From assembly GCA_008360955.1 (NCBI GenBank), contig LUCM01006546.1, positions 71,850 to 135,849 on the forward strand: a DNA stretch of 64,000 nucleotides, read 5' to 3'. A program made the position numbers and the translations under genes. Shown here one piece after another: positions 1-13,400 of this stretch (positions are counted from its first letter, which is position 1; each line of letters opens with the position of its first letter). The notes beneath the pieces were generated by a model. The model made no database searches and was not told the DNA's origin. It saw only the letters and a list, made by a program, of their open reading frames with translations. Source of the DNA: Fasciolopsis buskii (lineage: Eukaryota > Platyhelminthes > Trematoda > Plagiorchiida > Fasciolidae).

Positions 1-3000
1 AATAATTTTGAGGGAAGGGGGGACTAATAGTGAATTGATTGTCGCGTTGATCGCAGAGTGAAAATGTTCACAGTTCACGAAGTCCAGCCGGAACCACTAG
101 CTTCGAGAACGTTTGTTCGAATTATTCGTCTATGATCGGAGATTGTTTGCCCAGATCGCTCAGATGTCGGATCTATGCCGCAGCGGAAATGTTAGAATAT
201 CACCATATACCCAGTCAATTGTTTCTGCCGTCAAAAATACTTCTCCTATATGCGACGATCTATTCACTAGTCAATGGATAGCATGCGGTTGGGTCTTTGA
301 GCACATATGCTACTAAAAGAATGTCACTGTTTTGCCTAATAACTCTTCACCTTAAGCTAGTGTTTGTCTGTATATTAAATGTCATGTCAGTGTGACTTTT
401 AAGTAATAAGTAAACAGAAATGGCATTTGCTGATCACGTGTGCCTGCCGTCCACGAGAGTTTCTCGAAGCACATTGGCCTCCTGATGGGCATCAGTTGAA
501 GCATAAGCCAACACCCCTTAATGGTTTAAGTGATAGATTATTTTAGTTTAATGTTCCAGAAACTCCGAGCACACAAGACTGTCTTCATTAGGTCAGAACA
601 TGTTCGCGGCTGACACAGCGCTTGCAATCGAAAAAAACCGTTGAGCATAGCATTGCTGATGTTTGACTTTATGTGTCGCTTTCACTCATGCTATTGCATT
701 TCAGGAAGCCGGCATTATGAATGTCTGTATAGAATATACAATTAATGCCACAATGCAAATCCTACCACAGTTTCATTCTTGCTCCACTTTATACTGCTTG
801 GCCATTCATATTTATAATTTATAAACTACCCAAAAGGACGCAGCGTACAATGAATTCGTATTGCTTTTTCTTGAAAGTATAGATTTTTGACATAGATGGT
901 CCTTCCAGCGAACTCACCGATTATTCGAAAGTCCTCAAATTAAATACCTAACCTGAAAATCGGTCAATTTGTGGTGCAAATCTGCGTCATTGGAACTTTC
1001 GCCTCTCGTTCGGGATTATTATCTCAACCAATCAACTTTTCTTGTGAATGCATCCTTCGAGAAACTGAATTCTCCAGATTTTCGCTGTTTGAATTCAGTC
1101 ATACTTTTTTTGTTATAAGACGAGTTGGATTTAACTTGCTAATTTGCTCTGAAAATCACCAAGTTTATTTACTTTCAGTGAGCAATACTGACGTCATTGC
1201 ATCATAATATATTTTGAGAGGAATCATTCAGAGGGATAGGATTAGTCGGGTAGAAATGTGTGTGGGTTATGCTGAGACACGACTATCTTACTACCCATGA
1301 CTTTTCTGACTAATCCAATCCTTTCAAACATTTTTCCAATAAATTTTTAATATAATGGCATGAGTACGGATCGGTGAAAACGAATCAGTTCGTCAACTTT
1401 TGCTTTCGCATGGTGCTTAGTTGGTTTTGTCAGACAGTTGGCGCATTTGTTCCCTATCGCCAAATCTTCGTTTGATTGGCCATTTCCGTACAAGGTGTGG
1501 CGAGCATTTGTGAGGTAAATCAATTGCCTTGCTAGAATTTGAACAACTCCCGATTCCTCAGACAGCGGAAATTAAAGGTGTACTGACGAACAGTGCCGAG
1601 AATTGGACATTTTCCAGGCATCACCTGATAACCCAATCTTATTTGTTTCCGGGAAATAAAGTCGAATGAAATCTCCAAATGGACACCAAGAATTGAAGAA
1701 AATCTGTCGGAAAATGGAACCTTACAGGAGGGCAAGACGTCCCGATTTTTATCGCTGTCGTCTACGTTTTTTAAGTCTTGAATTATGGAAATTTGAATTG
1801 GCTTTCACAATTTTGTCAAAAGAATACAGTTTGGAAGAAGCTGGGGTTTCGTTCCAAATTTCAAAATGCGTAAGGCTTCTCCGTTCTTCGTGATACTCTT
1901 TGCCGTTCACATCACGAAGAAAATTTCCGTTACTTTCGATAATCCTCCAATTTTTCTTATTCCTACCGATGGGTGATTGGTTTCTTGTCCAGTTCTAGCC
2001 TTCTGTAACCTAACTCTCATATTTGGCGAATTCGTATACTGATTCAAAGCAATACCGATGGTTCCTTGTCCATGAGCGATTTATTAATAATTGTTGTTCT
2101 GGTCTGTGATTCCCTTTCATTTGAGTGTAACCTTCTCGATTCTAATTTTAATTCGTCAAAAAGGGAGCAATTTGTCATCGAAAATTACATAGATGGACTG
2201 AACTTACTACATTTCAGCATGATTTTCTTTACAAAAAATTGTCTCCTGTCAGTATTATGAACGCAGTGGGCACAAATTACATCAAACTATCCAAATTCCG
2301 TGGTTCCCTGGTACACGAACAGTGCACCACAGTAAATCATAACGGGCTGCTATAAAATCCATACTTAAGGACGGTGTCCTTACATTGCGTTGTCCTAACT
2401 GCGCCTCGAATAGCAGCTTAGGGCAGAAACGCACGTGCATTTGGTAACTGTAAGCCGAATTCGACTGAGAGATCCGTACAACTAGCATTTGAAACGTGGA
2501 CAACCGAACAATTCTGTCGAACTATTCATTGAAGATATTAGCTGGGATTTGTCCGTTTGAAAATGCCCAGTTTATTGACAATTGCAGCTAGGAAGTTTTA
2601 CAACTTCGAAAATGATACGCCTCCTCTTTTGTTCGCGTGCTCCCGTAGTGACTTCCTAGCATTTTTATACAAAACCCGCAGTAATATGTGGGAATTGAAA
2701 TTATTCGAATCTGCTCTTTGAAAATAAGAAAATAAAAAATCTTGAACTGACATCCAGTGAGTCTGACCCACAGTATGCGCAAATTAAACAATCAGAGTGA
2801 AAATCATGACTTTCGTCACACTCCGTCATTTTTTGCCTCTTCCAGAATTAACATAAAATAATTCGGTTATATAATTTACAATGTCCAGAAACGGGCCTGC
2901 GTGATTTTTGCAAGCCAGTGTTTTTGACGGATTTCAACCTAAAGTGCATATTTGTATTCATCTTTCGAACTTGTTTTTCACTCAGAAGTGATTATCATTT

Positions 3001-3442
3001 CTTGCCATTAATTCAAAACATTGCTTTGGCTTTTGCACAATATTAGACCGAAAATGCCGTGTGACTGGTATGCAGTCACTCAAAATTGTCCAAGAAAGTC
3101 TCATTAACAGTGCAAAATTCGGTCTCCATTGCATTTAAATGCTAAAACCCAGTTAGCTCTAGTCACTACGGGTCAAAGATTTTGGAATGACCGCATGCAG
3201 AAAGACTCACCTGGACAACATGCTAAAAAGACAATCCACAGCCAAAGATGAGAGAAATTACTGACCTGAAAATCTTGGAAATTCTAAGGGCATTGAGTCG
3301 GTTTTAAAAGCTCACTAACCAAGACCCTTGTGTCTTCTCCAGGAAGACCACTGATACCTCAAATTTCGCATTACTTTTTGTTGCCTGCCTCAAAACGTTA
3401 ACCCAAATAAAAGAAAACCGAGGAGAAACCTTGATTTCACAG

Positions 3443-3682
3443 TACCAGATCAAGTGGGAGACCTCTGCTACCATGGTTACCGTCAGCGAGTTCAAAGAGG
3501 ATTTATTCCCGTTTGTTTGCATATTTTCACGTTCCACATTCAATGCAATAAACCACCTGCTCGAGTTAGTGCAGAACAGTGATTTGATCAGTGATTCTCA
3601 AGCATTTCTTCGTAATCTTGGCGATTTGAAACTTTTCAGACTGTCCCGTTGCTGTGTCCCTAGCCGAGAGCATTTCACGTGA
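3443..3682 (+). other. Candidate terminal exon, unrecognised protein
   Basis: After an acceptor-like gatttcacag (AG at 3441-3442) an open frame of 79 codons runs to a TGA. It reads YQIKWETSATMVTVSEFKED and later INHLLELVQNSDL and FLRNLGDLKLF, which looks helical. The opposite strand is also open over most of the same bases, which weakens the case. No partner exon was found and no family is recognised. Confidence 0.18.
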
Positions 3683-4460
3683 CGTTATGCTAAGAAAATG
3701 TTTATCAATTTCATGTAAGTTGTCGTCCAAAAGGCAAAATCTTTTCTCTAATTATCTGCTCAAACAGCAGAATACTCCCCATTTCCTCTACAATTATTGA
3801 CTCTGAGTATACTGGCGATACAACCAGGCCCTCAAACTGCCAAATTTAGCGGAATACGTCTAACTGCGACAACAGTGCAATTACCTCTTTAAGTTATAAA
3901 TGATACCGGATGTTAACTAGTAATTTTCTTCTCTCACGAGATTTGATATCTACCAGAGTATACTAAATCCTGGGTCCCAAGTTCAGTGTACTTGGATATC
4001 ATGTGCATTTCCGACCGGACCTTTGATTCTTCGTCATATTATTGTACCTTTACGTACTATTATTGCTAGTAATCCGGGGCCATGAACCACACACTCGATT
4101 TGCATTTTGTCATAACTTTGTTCGTAAAACCATAGACCATCGTGATCATTTACATGAGATAACAAAAGCCAATCTTTTACACAAAGCAACCGAAACAGGA
4201 TTATTTGTTACAAATGTCTTGAGGGTAGTCCACTTCATCATTATGATAGTTATGCATGTTTGTGAACCTCCGCGAAACCAATGCCAGTCGACCCCTTTTT
4301 CCAAATTCTCATGCTGATGTTCATGCATATGTGAGTAGTCTAACACAATATTCGGTTTTAGTTTCAAGCTGCAAGTTGGATTCTAATGAATGGAAATCAT
4401 CGGAATATTTTCAATGGCGCAGAGCTACTTTGATCATTTCCTTTCAATTCCTGTCGTCAG

Positions 4461-4575
4461 CAATAAATCTGGGGCAAAAAAATGGAGAAACTGTCCGTGG
4501 TGTGACTCATGCAACTCGACATCAGTGGACGATCCCCGGGCGCTGTCCACCAGGAGATGGGCGTAACGAGCATAC
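4461..4575 (+). other. GC-rich exon-like segment
   Basis: A 115-bp segment, clearly GC-richer than its surroundings, lies between a T/C-rich acceptor (ctgtcgtcag) and a donor C|gtgagt. One plus frame is open throughout (38 residues including TIPGRCPPGDGRNEH), a second is open to a TAA near the end, and a minus frame is open as well. It may be a real small exon or a fragment of an interspersed repeat, and I cannot decide between them. Confidence 0.25.
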
Positions 4576-7500
4576 GTGAGTTTGTTCAGCCGTAGATTTT
4601 GTCTCGCCTCAGAGCAGCTCTGTTTCTTAGAAAGAACAATGGATTGCTTGATTTAGGCCTCGTTTCATTGCACAAAATCTGCGACAAATCACCGCCATAT
4701 AAGCAAAAAGCAAAGTTCGTTTCACTCTTGGCTAAAGGGAACGACAAATGGGAGTGGAAAAAATAAATGTAGACGGTCGTTCGTAAAATTTTGCTTGGAA
4801 AATACCCGGTGATAACTATTTTATCACACTGTTAAATTGAAACTTCCACCATAATTATGCCATCAGCAACTACGTAATGAATGTAACGGTATACCATTGG
4901 CCTGGTAGACGAGACCATAGGAAGATGAATAAAAAAACCAAAAAAAACGAAATCAAGACAAAGATCGTTACTAAGTCAGCTGTCCGTTTTCGCTAAAACT
5001 GTCAAAGATCTCCAGTTGTTTATTTATTGCAAACGATCGGCTATTGATTCAGTAGTTCTACATTTCACCTGGAAAAATGTTTGCAAGTTTCGGAGTGGAC
5101 TCCCTATAAATTAGTTGTGCTGTTTTACACTTTGCGTGACATTCCGCAGTTTTCCACGTTTATTGGAAAAAGACTAACATTTGATTGCCATTGAGCCAGC
5201 TATCAAGACATTTGGTTGCGTAATCTGATGTATAGTGACCCTGATTCCTAGCTCGCGAAAATAAATTCTACTTTATATGAAGTAATTAGTAAGCAAAAGG
5301 GAAAATCTTATGTCAAAATGTGCATTCACTGTCTCACTCGGTGTCAGATGTCATGCTGTCATGCAACCCGACGTTGCCTTGTTAAGGCTGCATTTTTCGG
5401 GACCTTAAACTGTTCCATTTTGACCAAAAGCTGCTAGAATATATTCGTCCTTGAAGGGAAGTTTTATTCCGGACAAGTATGATAAAGCATTTGGTCTACC
5501 CATCAAAAATAAAATAACCATTGCCGAAAATCAACCCCCCTTGAAAACTGCAATTAAGGAGCAAGTAAGGATGAAATTTTCCAAATTGATGGACTTTCAC
5601 TGAGGAATGGAGAATTGTCTTGGATAGATCAACTGCAGCAAGCGTTTGCCACCGCGAATATCAAGGGTTCCAATCCGTGCTCCTTTGGTGAACGCGGTAA
5701 ACCCATGTTGTGACGTTCGTCATCAGGTCTGGCTAATTGGAACCATACTTACAAATTTCAGAAATGTGGAAGTCCACTCTCTTAGTGTTTTGAACCTTTA
5801 CGAATTTAAGATGAATCCCTTCCTTACCGCTAATGCTGCACGTACTCAGCAAGAAAAGAAAGCAACAATACCGTCTCCATTACCAAGCAACAGAATGTCT
5901 TGGTTCCTGTTTTTGATTTAGCATCTTGAACACGGGTTAGTTTTCAAATTCACGTCTGTAAATTATTACTCCACGTTATCTTTATCAGCGTTTTTATCGC
6001 ACCAGACAATTCGGGTTAGGATTTGATTGTATTACTGCCTGTCGGACTACCTGACTACTTGTGAAAATAAGTTTTAATGATCAAACGATGTTTTTACTTT
6101 GATCATATGTACGACAAATTTTCTCTGAGATTGCGTTTAGAACATTGTGCACATCACTTCTTATGACATGCGTGTTAGTCGAATCAACCTTCAAAATGTC
6201 AAGTGCTAAAAACTTGCTGGACCTAATTTGGCAATTTTTGCCCAAAATTTGCTCTTCCGAAGTCGGAATTTTTTGAAAAACCCTTAGTCAAGGGCTACAC
6301 TGTTTGACGGATGAATTCTAACTAAGGGGGAGTTGCTCACACTACATTTTTTACCGAAAAAAGTATACAATAAGCATTCTTCATTGACTTGTATGCTAAT
6401 TCCGTTGGATCTGATGGAAAATCTACCGAATTGTAGCACAACCCTCAAAGTTCATTCGAAGCCTTGTGTGGTTACCAGTATTAGCCTCATGTTTTTTTGC
6501 TATGCGGTAGGTTTGGCATATCAAACGCAATACTATTTTGTTCGTCGTTTATTGAGGGTAATGCCGAAGATATAAAGTTCTATGATCTTTGTGAGCGATA
6601 TTCCGATGGTTTTGGTACAATTTTTTACCTGGAAACAAACACATTGGTTTCTACCCCGAATCACTGGTTTGTACCCGATACCTGTGGCTAAAAGAACCCG
6701 TTAATTGTTTCTAATCTCACTGTTAGAAACAGACTAATGAAAGTTCATGCATTTGGTCACCGTAGTTCCGGGACGAAAGCCATCTGAACATTGAACCGAC
6801 TAATTTGTTCGTGACCAATTTAAATTTCACATAAGACGGACCAACCCAAGCCGACTTAACGTGACAAATTCTTCAAACAGTGTCTTGTTGTAAGGCGGCT
6901 CTACTTTTACGTCACTGTACCAAAGTTCATGCACTGAGGTCGATGACTCGCCTCAGTCTGAACGGCTCAGCTTTTGGATGGTTCGGCTAGATTTCTTATC
7001 GCAGATCGTTGAGCCCCCTCGTCTTTAATTTCGGGCGAACGACGCCGGGCTGCTGTATGGTTCAAAATCAATGGGTATACATCCGGCTGGATACTCAACT
7101 GAAGCACTCACGATGTCACGTCTTGGTCTTTCAAAGAAGCTGATAATTTAAGTTCTTGAATAGTCTGGACTAATCTTGTAGTCAATCGTTTCTGTAATAC
7201 ATTCTTGATATATTCCCATGGTATGAGCTATCAAGGCAACTCACAATAACCGATATTTACTAGCAATCGCCTTTACCTTTCTCTTAAAAACAGATTTTTG
7301 GCACAATCTCCAATCTTGCCTTTTCTTGAGCCAGTTTTGTTAATTTAAGTTTTTGAAAATCTGAAATGTTTGTTTGCGTTTTACAGTCGCCCAAAAATCC
7401 AATATTGCTTGCAAATTGCATTACAGTTTGTGCACCACTACATCGTCTACCCATGACCCGAAATGTATCCTGGTAATCCCCAGGAACTACACACGTTCTC

Positions 7501-9242
7501 CGTAAAAATCATTTGTTAATCTCAGTAAAATTGCAAGGTAAACCATTTTCAAATTTGTCATTAGCAGGCAATTTGGCACTAGTGACTGATGTCTGGCTCA
7601 ACCCATATCGTCGTCATAGTCCTTTGTCACTACCCCGCCAGGTTGAGATTTATAACCAGTCCTTCAAATAACGTCGTCAAACTGAACGTGTTCATCTTTA
7701 CTGTCCATATCATCGGTCTCAAAGCACTCTCCTACCGATCATCATTTGACTCCATCGGTTTTTGGTACCAGGCGGAACATTCGTGGATTACTGAACAGTT
7801 GAAATTCACCATATTACGGGTGCTAAGTAGTGTTCATTGATCCGATTGAGGAATCAAATAAAAAGAAAATGACTTATTTCTCGTCCAAATCGAAACGAAA
7901 CTTCATCTTTCGGTGCCCATCACTATGGGCGTCTCCATCCACAAACTACTGCTTGTCATTACCATCATCACTCGTGATGCGTTTCCTCAATTGTTTTGTT
8001 TTTCCAAGTTGGAGGAAACTATTTAAAGTTCGAATTCGGACAAGTCCCGAAAGGATGCTTGTAACCAAATTCATATTTCAGAGACATATCTGTTCTGACT
8101 GTTCTTCCACACATAAGGCCAATCCACTGTCAGTTTTCCTCCTGAGTTTGAAACAGCTTGATTATCTTTATCATTAGGGAAATTCATAGATTAGTAAATC
8201 GTATATAGACTTCTCTGGTCACCTTTGTGAGCATGCTGGTGAACTGCTTATCCCAGAGACTTTTGTATCCCTCAGATTGAAGGCAGAAATCTAATCGGTT
8301 GCGCGGAATCCGTTTACTTGTTTCAAGAAAATTTATCGCCTATTATTTCAGACAGAAACTGCAAATTATCTACCATCTCGAAAACATTCTGTGTGGCTCA
8401 CTGCATATCAATCGATCCGCCAGTAATTAATGACTTTTTACACAACGACGAAACAGTGACAGCTTTTATCTGGTCTCCGTTTATAAATTACCCGTTCTGC
8501 ACTGTGTCCAGCTTTGTCTTGCTAACCCCCCCCCAGATGACATGGGTATCCCTCCCGAAGACGGTTCAGATATGCACACGAAATGAAATTTACTCACAGC
8601 TCACTCACAGTGAATTGCATTTTACTTCATGACGTTTCACATTTGCAAGTGGCAGCTGAATGTATGGACAACTTTCGATTAACCTTCGAAGAATTCGTTC
8701 CAGTCCACCAGTATTTTTGTCTTGGTATATCTGCTGAAAACCATTCGTGGAAATCCCTTCAGCTTGCAGAATGAGGGACAGGAATCCAGCAAATCTCATC
8801 TCTTTTGCATAAAACTCCACCTTTGATGCTATCGATTAAAAATGAAATTCATCAGGTCTAAAATTTCTGAATGAGAATCGGACTGAGTTATACATAAATT
8901 CCTCAGGGCGAAGAAACATTTTCACAAATTGACCGCACCTAAAAGCTGTTTTATAGATTTCTGATTTCAGTTTTATTAACGTAATCCTTTTGTTTATCGC
9001 AGAGGACGGCTGATTCATCCTGTCTGGGTTTGCTGAGTTCATTTCTTCTTCTTTCTGTTCTGTAGGAGATTCAGTCTAAACCAAAACATTGGCATCACCC
9101 CCCTTTTCCCGTTAATGAACTGGGATAAACTACACATATCCTCGACGGTCTCCCTTTTACTGTATTCATTCACATATATTCATCTGTTCGTCTGAGTGTT
9201 TCATCCACATGCAGAGTAACCAGACTGTACTCATTCAATTAC

Positions 9243-9248
9243 TTTATT
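9243..9248 (-). promoter_or_regulatory. Candidate poly(A) signal AATAAA
   Basis: This is the first AATAAA hexamer on the minus strand after the stop codon of the LITAF-like gene. Its use is inferred from position only. Confidence 0.4.
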
Positions 9249-9760
9249 TCCTCATTCTTATTTTCCTATTAAACCGTATTCAGACACTTGGACTCACAAT
9301 CACATGTGGAGAAACAAGTGCAAAATGAAGCATCGAATACCAAAGACAAAAGAGAATCATGATGGGAAAATTCGGGGATGTAAACAAAGAAGCAAACCAA
9401 CAGAGAGACAGAAAAACAAGTCAACATATGAAACCACTAGCTGATAACGAAACAATGATCAGGGTACTCAGGTAACCATGGGATATTTTGGGGAAATATG
9501 GCGAAGTCCTATGAATTTCGACTTGATGACAAAACCAATGTAGTGATTCGCAATTTCCAAAGAGGGAAGTAGGATCGGCAATGAGAAGGCGAGAAGGACC
9601 GTTGCAGCGGGGAAGGCACAAAATGCAAGGTTGAATAAACACTTGCTCTATCCGATGGAGGTAGATGAGGATTCAGAGGGTTAAAGAAATGAGGCCTGAA
9701 ACGGACTGACGGATGGGACAGATGGTTGCGAATCGGTAGTTTCCAGTCCCAATTGGTGCT

Positions 9761-9812
9761 TTGGTTGTTGTTGGTGTTGTTGTTATCGGTGTTGTTGTTA
9801 TTGGTGTTGTTG
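9761..9812. repeat. Imperfect GTT/CAA microsatellite
   Basis: About 52 bases of GTT triplets on the plus strand are interrupted by GGT, ATC and ATT units. On the gene's strand it reads as CAA repeats in the probable 3' UTR. Confidence 0.85.
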
Positions 9813-10363
9813 CAAATATGAATGGATCTGCCTTCTGAACGGTTGCGCGTTGGCTTGATGAGCCAAGTTGGTCAGGCCCTTAATGAAAGGGAAATGTTAG
9901 GAAGCTGGAAATGTGAAATGACAAGATTCCGTCAGAACGTTCTAGGTTATACGTGTGTGTGTATGAGTACATGGGTGACACACAAGTTTCCGCTTCATGT
10001 GATTGCGGATGAACAGCTGGCCTTTTTCGATAACATTGGTGATAATAATAGCATTGAACAGTGCACAAGTGTCATGTGATTTGGGATTAGGTTGCACCCG
10101 TTGTTGCTATCGTCGCTGTTTTTATACTCATAACGGTGGTAGCGGTTGATGGCGTTGTCGGCGATTGTGTTTATGGTAGTGATCTCGTATTTGTTGTCGC
10201 ACGAATAAGGCAGGCTGCGATGTAGAGTCGGGAATGTTTTCGGCAGATGAAAGAGTGGGTAAGGAGCCATAAATCCATTGATCCTCTGACTTGATAATGA
10301 TTCTGGCCAACAGCTGAACAGTGATCGGGCATGGTGCTTATTTCTGCCCAGTTTCAAGGGGCG

Positions 10364-10472
10364 TCAAATGCATTTGACCGTTCCTACCTCCGTCTCGCAA
10401 ACTGGACACGTGTGCTTGACATCTTTACAACAATTTGTGTAGAAGGGAATTAGGAAGCAACCTAGAATTCCA
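10364..10472 (-). CDS. LITAF-like gene, coding exon 4 (second half of LITAF domain and stop)
   Basis: After an acceptor of T's ending cag (AG at 10474-10473) the exon reads residues 93-127. These are the rest of the hydrophobic segment (GILGCFLIPFYTN), then CCKDVKH and CPVC, completing the H-x-C-x-x-C knuckle (H112, C114, C117), then ETEVGTVKCI and TGA at 10366-10364. LITAF proteins typically end about ten residues after the last cysteine pair, as here. The only downstream GT that might act as a donor (gtagga) is weak, so a terminal exon is the simplest reading. Confidence 0.96.
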
Positions 10473-13400
10473 CTGAAAAAAATAGCAACATGGGAGAAGG
10501 GGTATGTTAGGAAATAGTTAGAATATGCAACATATCTTACAGATCCTATTTTGCCAGCAGCTGACTTAATCCCCGTTCTAAATTGTTCTATTATTTATCA
10601 AATAATAACATTTCTAAGAGTTGATTAACAGAAATCTGATGACATTCCTAGCTTAGATCACAGTACAAAAGTCTTCGGTTTAAATGTGATCAAAGTGGAC
10701 ATGAAATAGTAGCCACTAAACTCAATTATTTTTTTGTTTTCAGTTTACGGGGTTACGTATATAAAACTGCAGAACATAGATGACCTATACAAACAGTATG
10801 ATTTTTACCGAATGGCAGTAAATGAATTCTCCCGTCAATAAATAGACCTTTGCAAATCAAGGTAACAGTCTCCAAGAAACAACAGTCATATCATTGTCGA
10901 TTTTTCAGGCAGTTTTCGTCCGCCTGTCACGTGCACACGAGAAAAATCGACTAGGTTATTGATTGCTAGTTTATAGATTATTAAACTGTAACATCTTACT
11001 CTGAAACAAATATGACTCTAGGCAGCTGCGGTTATCATTTTTTCGTTCATTACAAACAGCGTGTGGAAATCTAGTTGAGGACACAGTGCTGTCCTCGAGT
11101 GGAGTGCTTTGTTGAAAAAGACAACAATTAGCACACGTGAAATCGCGCATTCTAACAAAGAACGCATACATTCAGGTTTTAGAAGAACAAATCCATCGTT
11201 TGTATACGGATTAAAATATTTTATTGTACAAGCTCATCAATGTACTTGTGGTATATGTGGGCGCTTGCTGCACGTGATACACCGTGCTGATCACATGGCC
11301 ACAAGCGCATGTTGCAACTTCCCTATCCACAAAAAATGGCGAACTGAGCACAAAAATATTACTCCATTAAGTGATCTTCTCATTTCACTGATTTTCGTGC
11401 ACAGCTCTCTCGTTTGTACTGTACTATTTTTCTGCAACTTCTCAAACCTCAGCTTCTTCTCTGTACTTGTTTTTCTCACTGCAGTGATTTAAACTGAAAT
11501 GTTATCCGTATACGGTTTGAAGAAGTAATAATGGACCCGGTCATCAGATAACACCAAGAAACCGAACCTGGCATGTTATCACCAAACACGGTTTGACATC
11601 CGCTGCTACAAACGGTGGTTGTTCACACGTAAAACAAGATAATTGCGTCCGGTTCTAATTGGGACGTGGAAGTGGCCTTCAGAAGAAATTCCCGTCCAGA
11701 ATTAATTGATATCAAACATACTATTAAAAAATTTCAGTGGTCGGTGTGTCCAAGCTTTCAGTTTTAGGCCTCGGGCTGAGTTATTGTGCTATCTCTTACA
11801 TTCCACACATGACTCGTGTGATGATAAATAGCAGATTGAACACGTAATGAACGTGGTGAATAATTTTTTGTTTTATTGATTTCATTTTTGACAACCATCA
11901 GGTTTTCCAAGTTGATACTCGATCAACTTGACCGTTAAGTGCTACCTGAAATGTTTTGAAATGATCTGGGATAAAAATGTTTGCGATCCCACCCTATTCA
12001 GTCGTTTGTTCATCTAAAAGTGAATACGGATCATCCTTGCGCTATGATGCTACCTGGTTTTACTCATGTTTGTGATCAAAATGAAACGATTGCCAAGGAT
12101 TGGAATGTTGTGTTTCTTGCTAAGCGAATAAATATAAACTAAAGACCGTACCCAATAATCCCGTGGGGATAAGAAAGAAGCAAGCTGGGTTGACTGAAAT
12201 GGTAGTTTCTGGATGCATCGAACCAGAGTTTCTAACTAAATTGCATATCAAGTTTCCAAAGTCATTCTTAATTAATTGGTAAGATCGGCAAAATACAACT
12301 GATGGATAATTTGACTATAAATCTGGTCCTCCCTTGACAGCCTAATAGACCAGTGATATGATTTCGTCCTTCAGGACGTTGTTGCGTTGTCGCAAACCGC
12401 GAACAACAGCTTTGGGAAAAGCGGCACTGATTCGATCCAACCATGTAATTCGCTCCGGTCACAAATGACCACTTCGGCCAATCTCCGATTGTCATGAATC
12501 CGATTTCGGTTTTATAAATTACCTATTAGTTGCCTCCATGCGACTGTTCTCCAAAGCAGTATCTTATGAGTGCCAGGCCATTTGCCATGAATGTTTGCTA
12601 AAAACAAAACTGGATATTGAGGTATTTTATTTGTTCCTGCTTGAATAACGTGGACAAAAGAGTCATAACCCTTCCAACGGGTATGTTTATCGTTGAACAA
12701 GATATAAATTAACGGGCGTCTGATTGTTGATTCAACTTCTATCATGATATTGTCCACTCGAAGAATCGGTGGCAGTATTCATGGCGCTTGTTTATCAGCA
12801 AATTCAAGGTCATTCATGCGTCGAGAAATTCGGCCAAATCACTTCGATTAACACAGGTCAGGTTCATACTCCAATGAAAATCACGATATATAATCGACCA
12901 GTTTGTTATCTGAGTTCGCTATGTCGTATATTGATACCTTTATAATCTTTGCCTTGCACCAGTAGAATGTCGATGGTTACCAGGTCAAACTACAAAAAAG
13001 CAAAGCTATAGAAAATGGTCCAGCGATTTCCGACATTTGAAACTACTCCGAATTCGGTGACTGACAAGTGCACCATAAGTCACACAAGCAGCCCACCACT
13101 TTCGCCATATTTCGAATTTTACCAGGTCTCTTGGGATTATCTCGAAGCTAATCGGCATTAACTGGAACAACAAAATACCACTTCGCGCGATCTGGGGAAG
13201 ACATACCTGCTTGTCATTCATGAGCTATAACATAGATAATCAGTCCAACTGTACAACGTTATCGAATGGACATGCGTAAGATTCAAGTGGATCTGTTACC
13301 CTGAGAACGGGATCCGAATGAGCTGTCGATAATAATGTAATTCTGAACTGTGCAGACAACTGTATAGTGGGCTCCGTTGTTGCTGCAATTTAAAAGACAA

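Larger units (their letters stand above)
1..9242. other. 3' flank of the LITAF-like gene; no confirmed gene
   Basis: Apart from the exon-like segments at 3443-3682 and 4461-4575, I see only short frames, a C9 tract at 8526-8534 and a slightly GC-richer patch at about 6930-7130 that may be a decayed repeat. No RNA gene or mobile element is recognisable. Confidence 0.5.
9243..10363 (-). other. Probable 3' UTR of the LITAF-like gene
   Basis: Reading down from the stop codon on the minus strand, the first canonical AATAAA I find is at 9248-9243, giving a UTR of about 1.1 kb. The stretch contains the CAA-type microsatellite at 9761-9812. The end is inferred; variant poly(A) signals nearer the stop are not excluded. 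Confidence 0.45.

Noticed and set aside
5558..5713. Open segment translating as DEIFQIDGLSLRNGELSWID and onward
   Set aside because: It looks protein-like but has no good acceptor, no partner exon and no family that I recognise; 51 codons is within chance.
11109..11492. Plus-strand 127-codon open frame with several cysteines (HQCTCGICG)
   Set aside because: The CxCxxC spacing is not that of a known zinc finger, it is antisense inside intron 3, and the rest is unstructured hydrophobic sequence.
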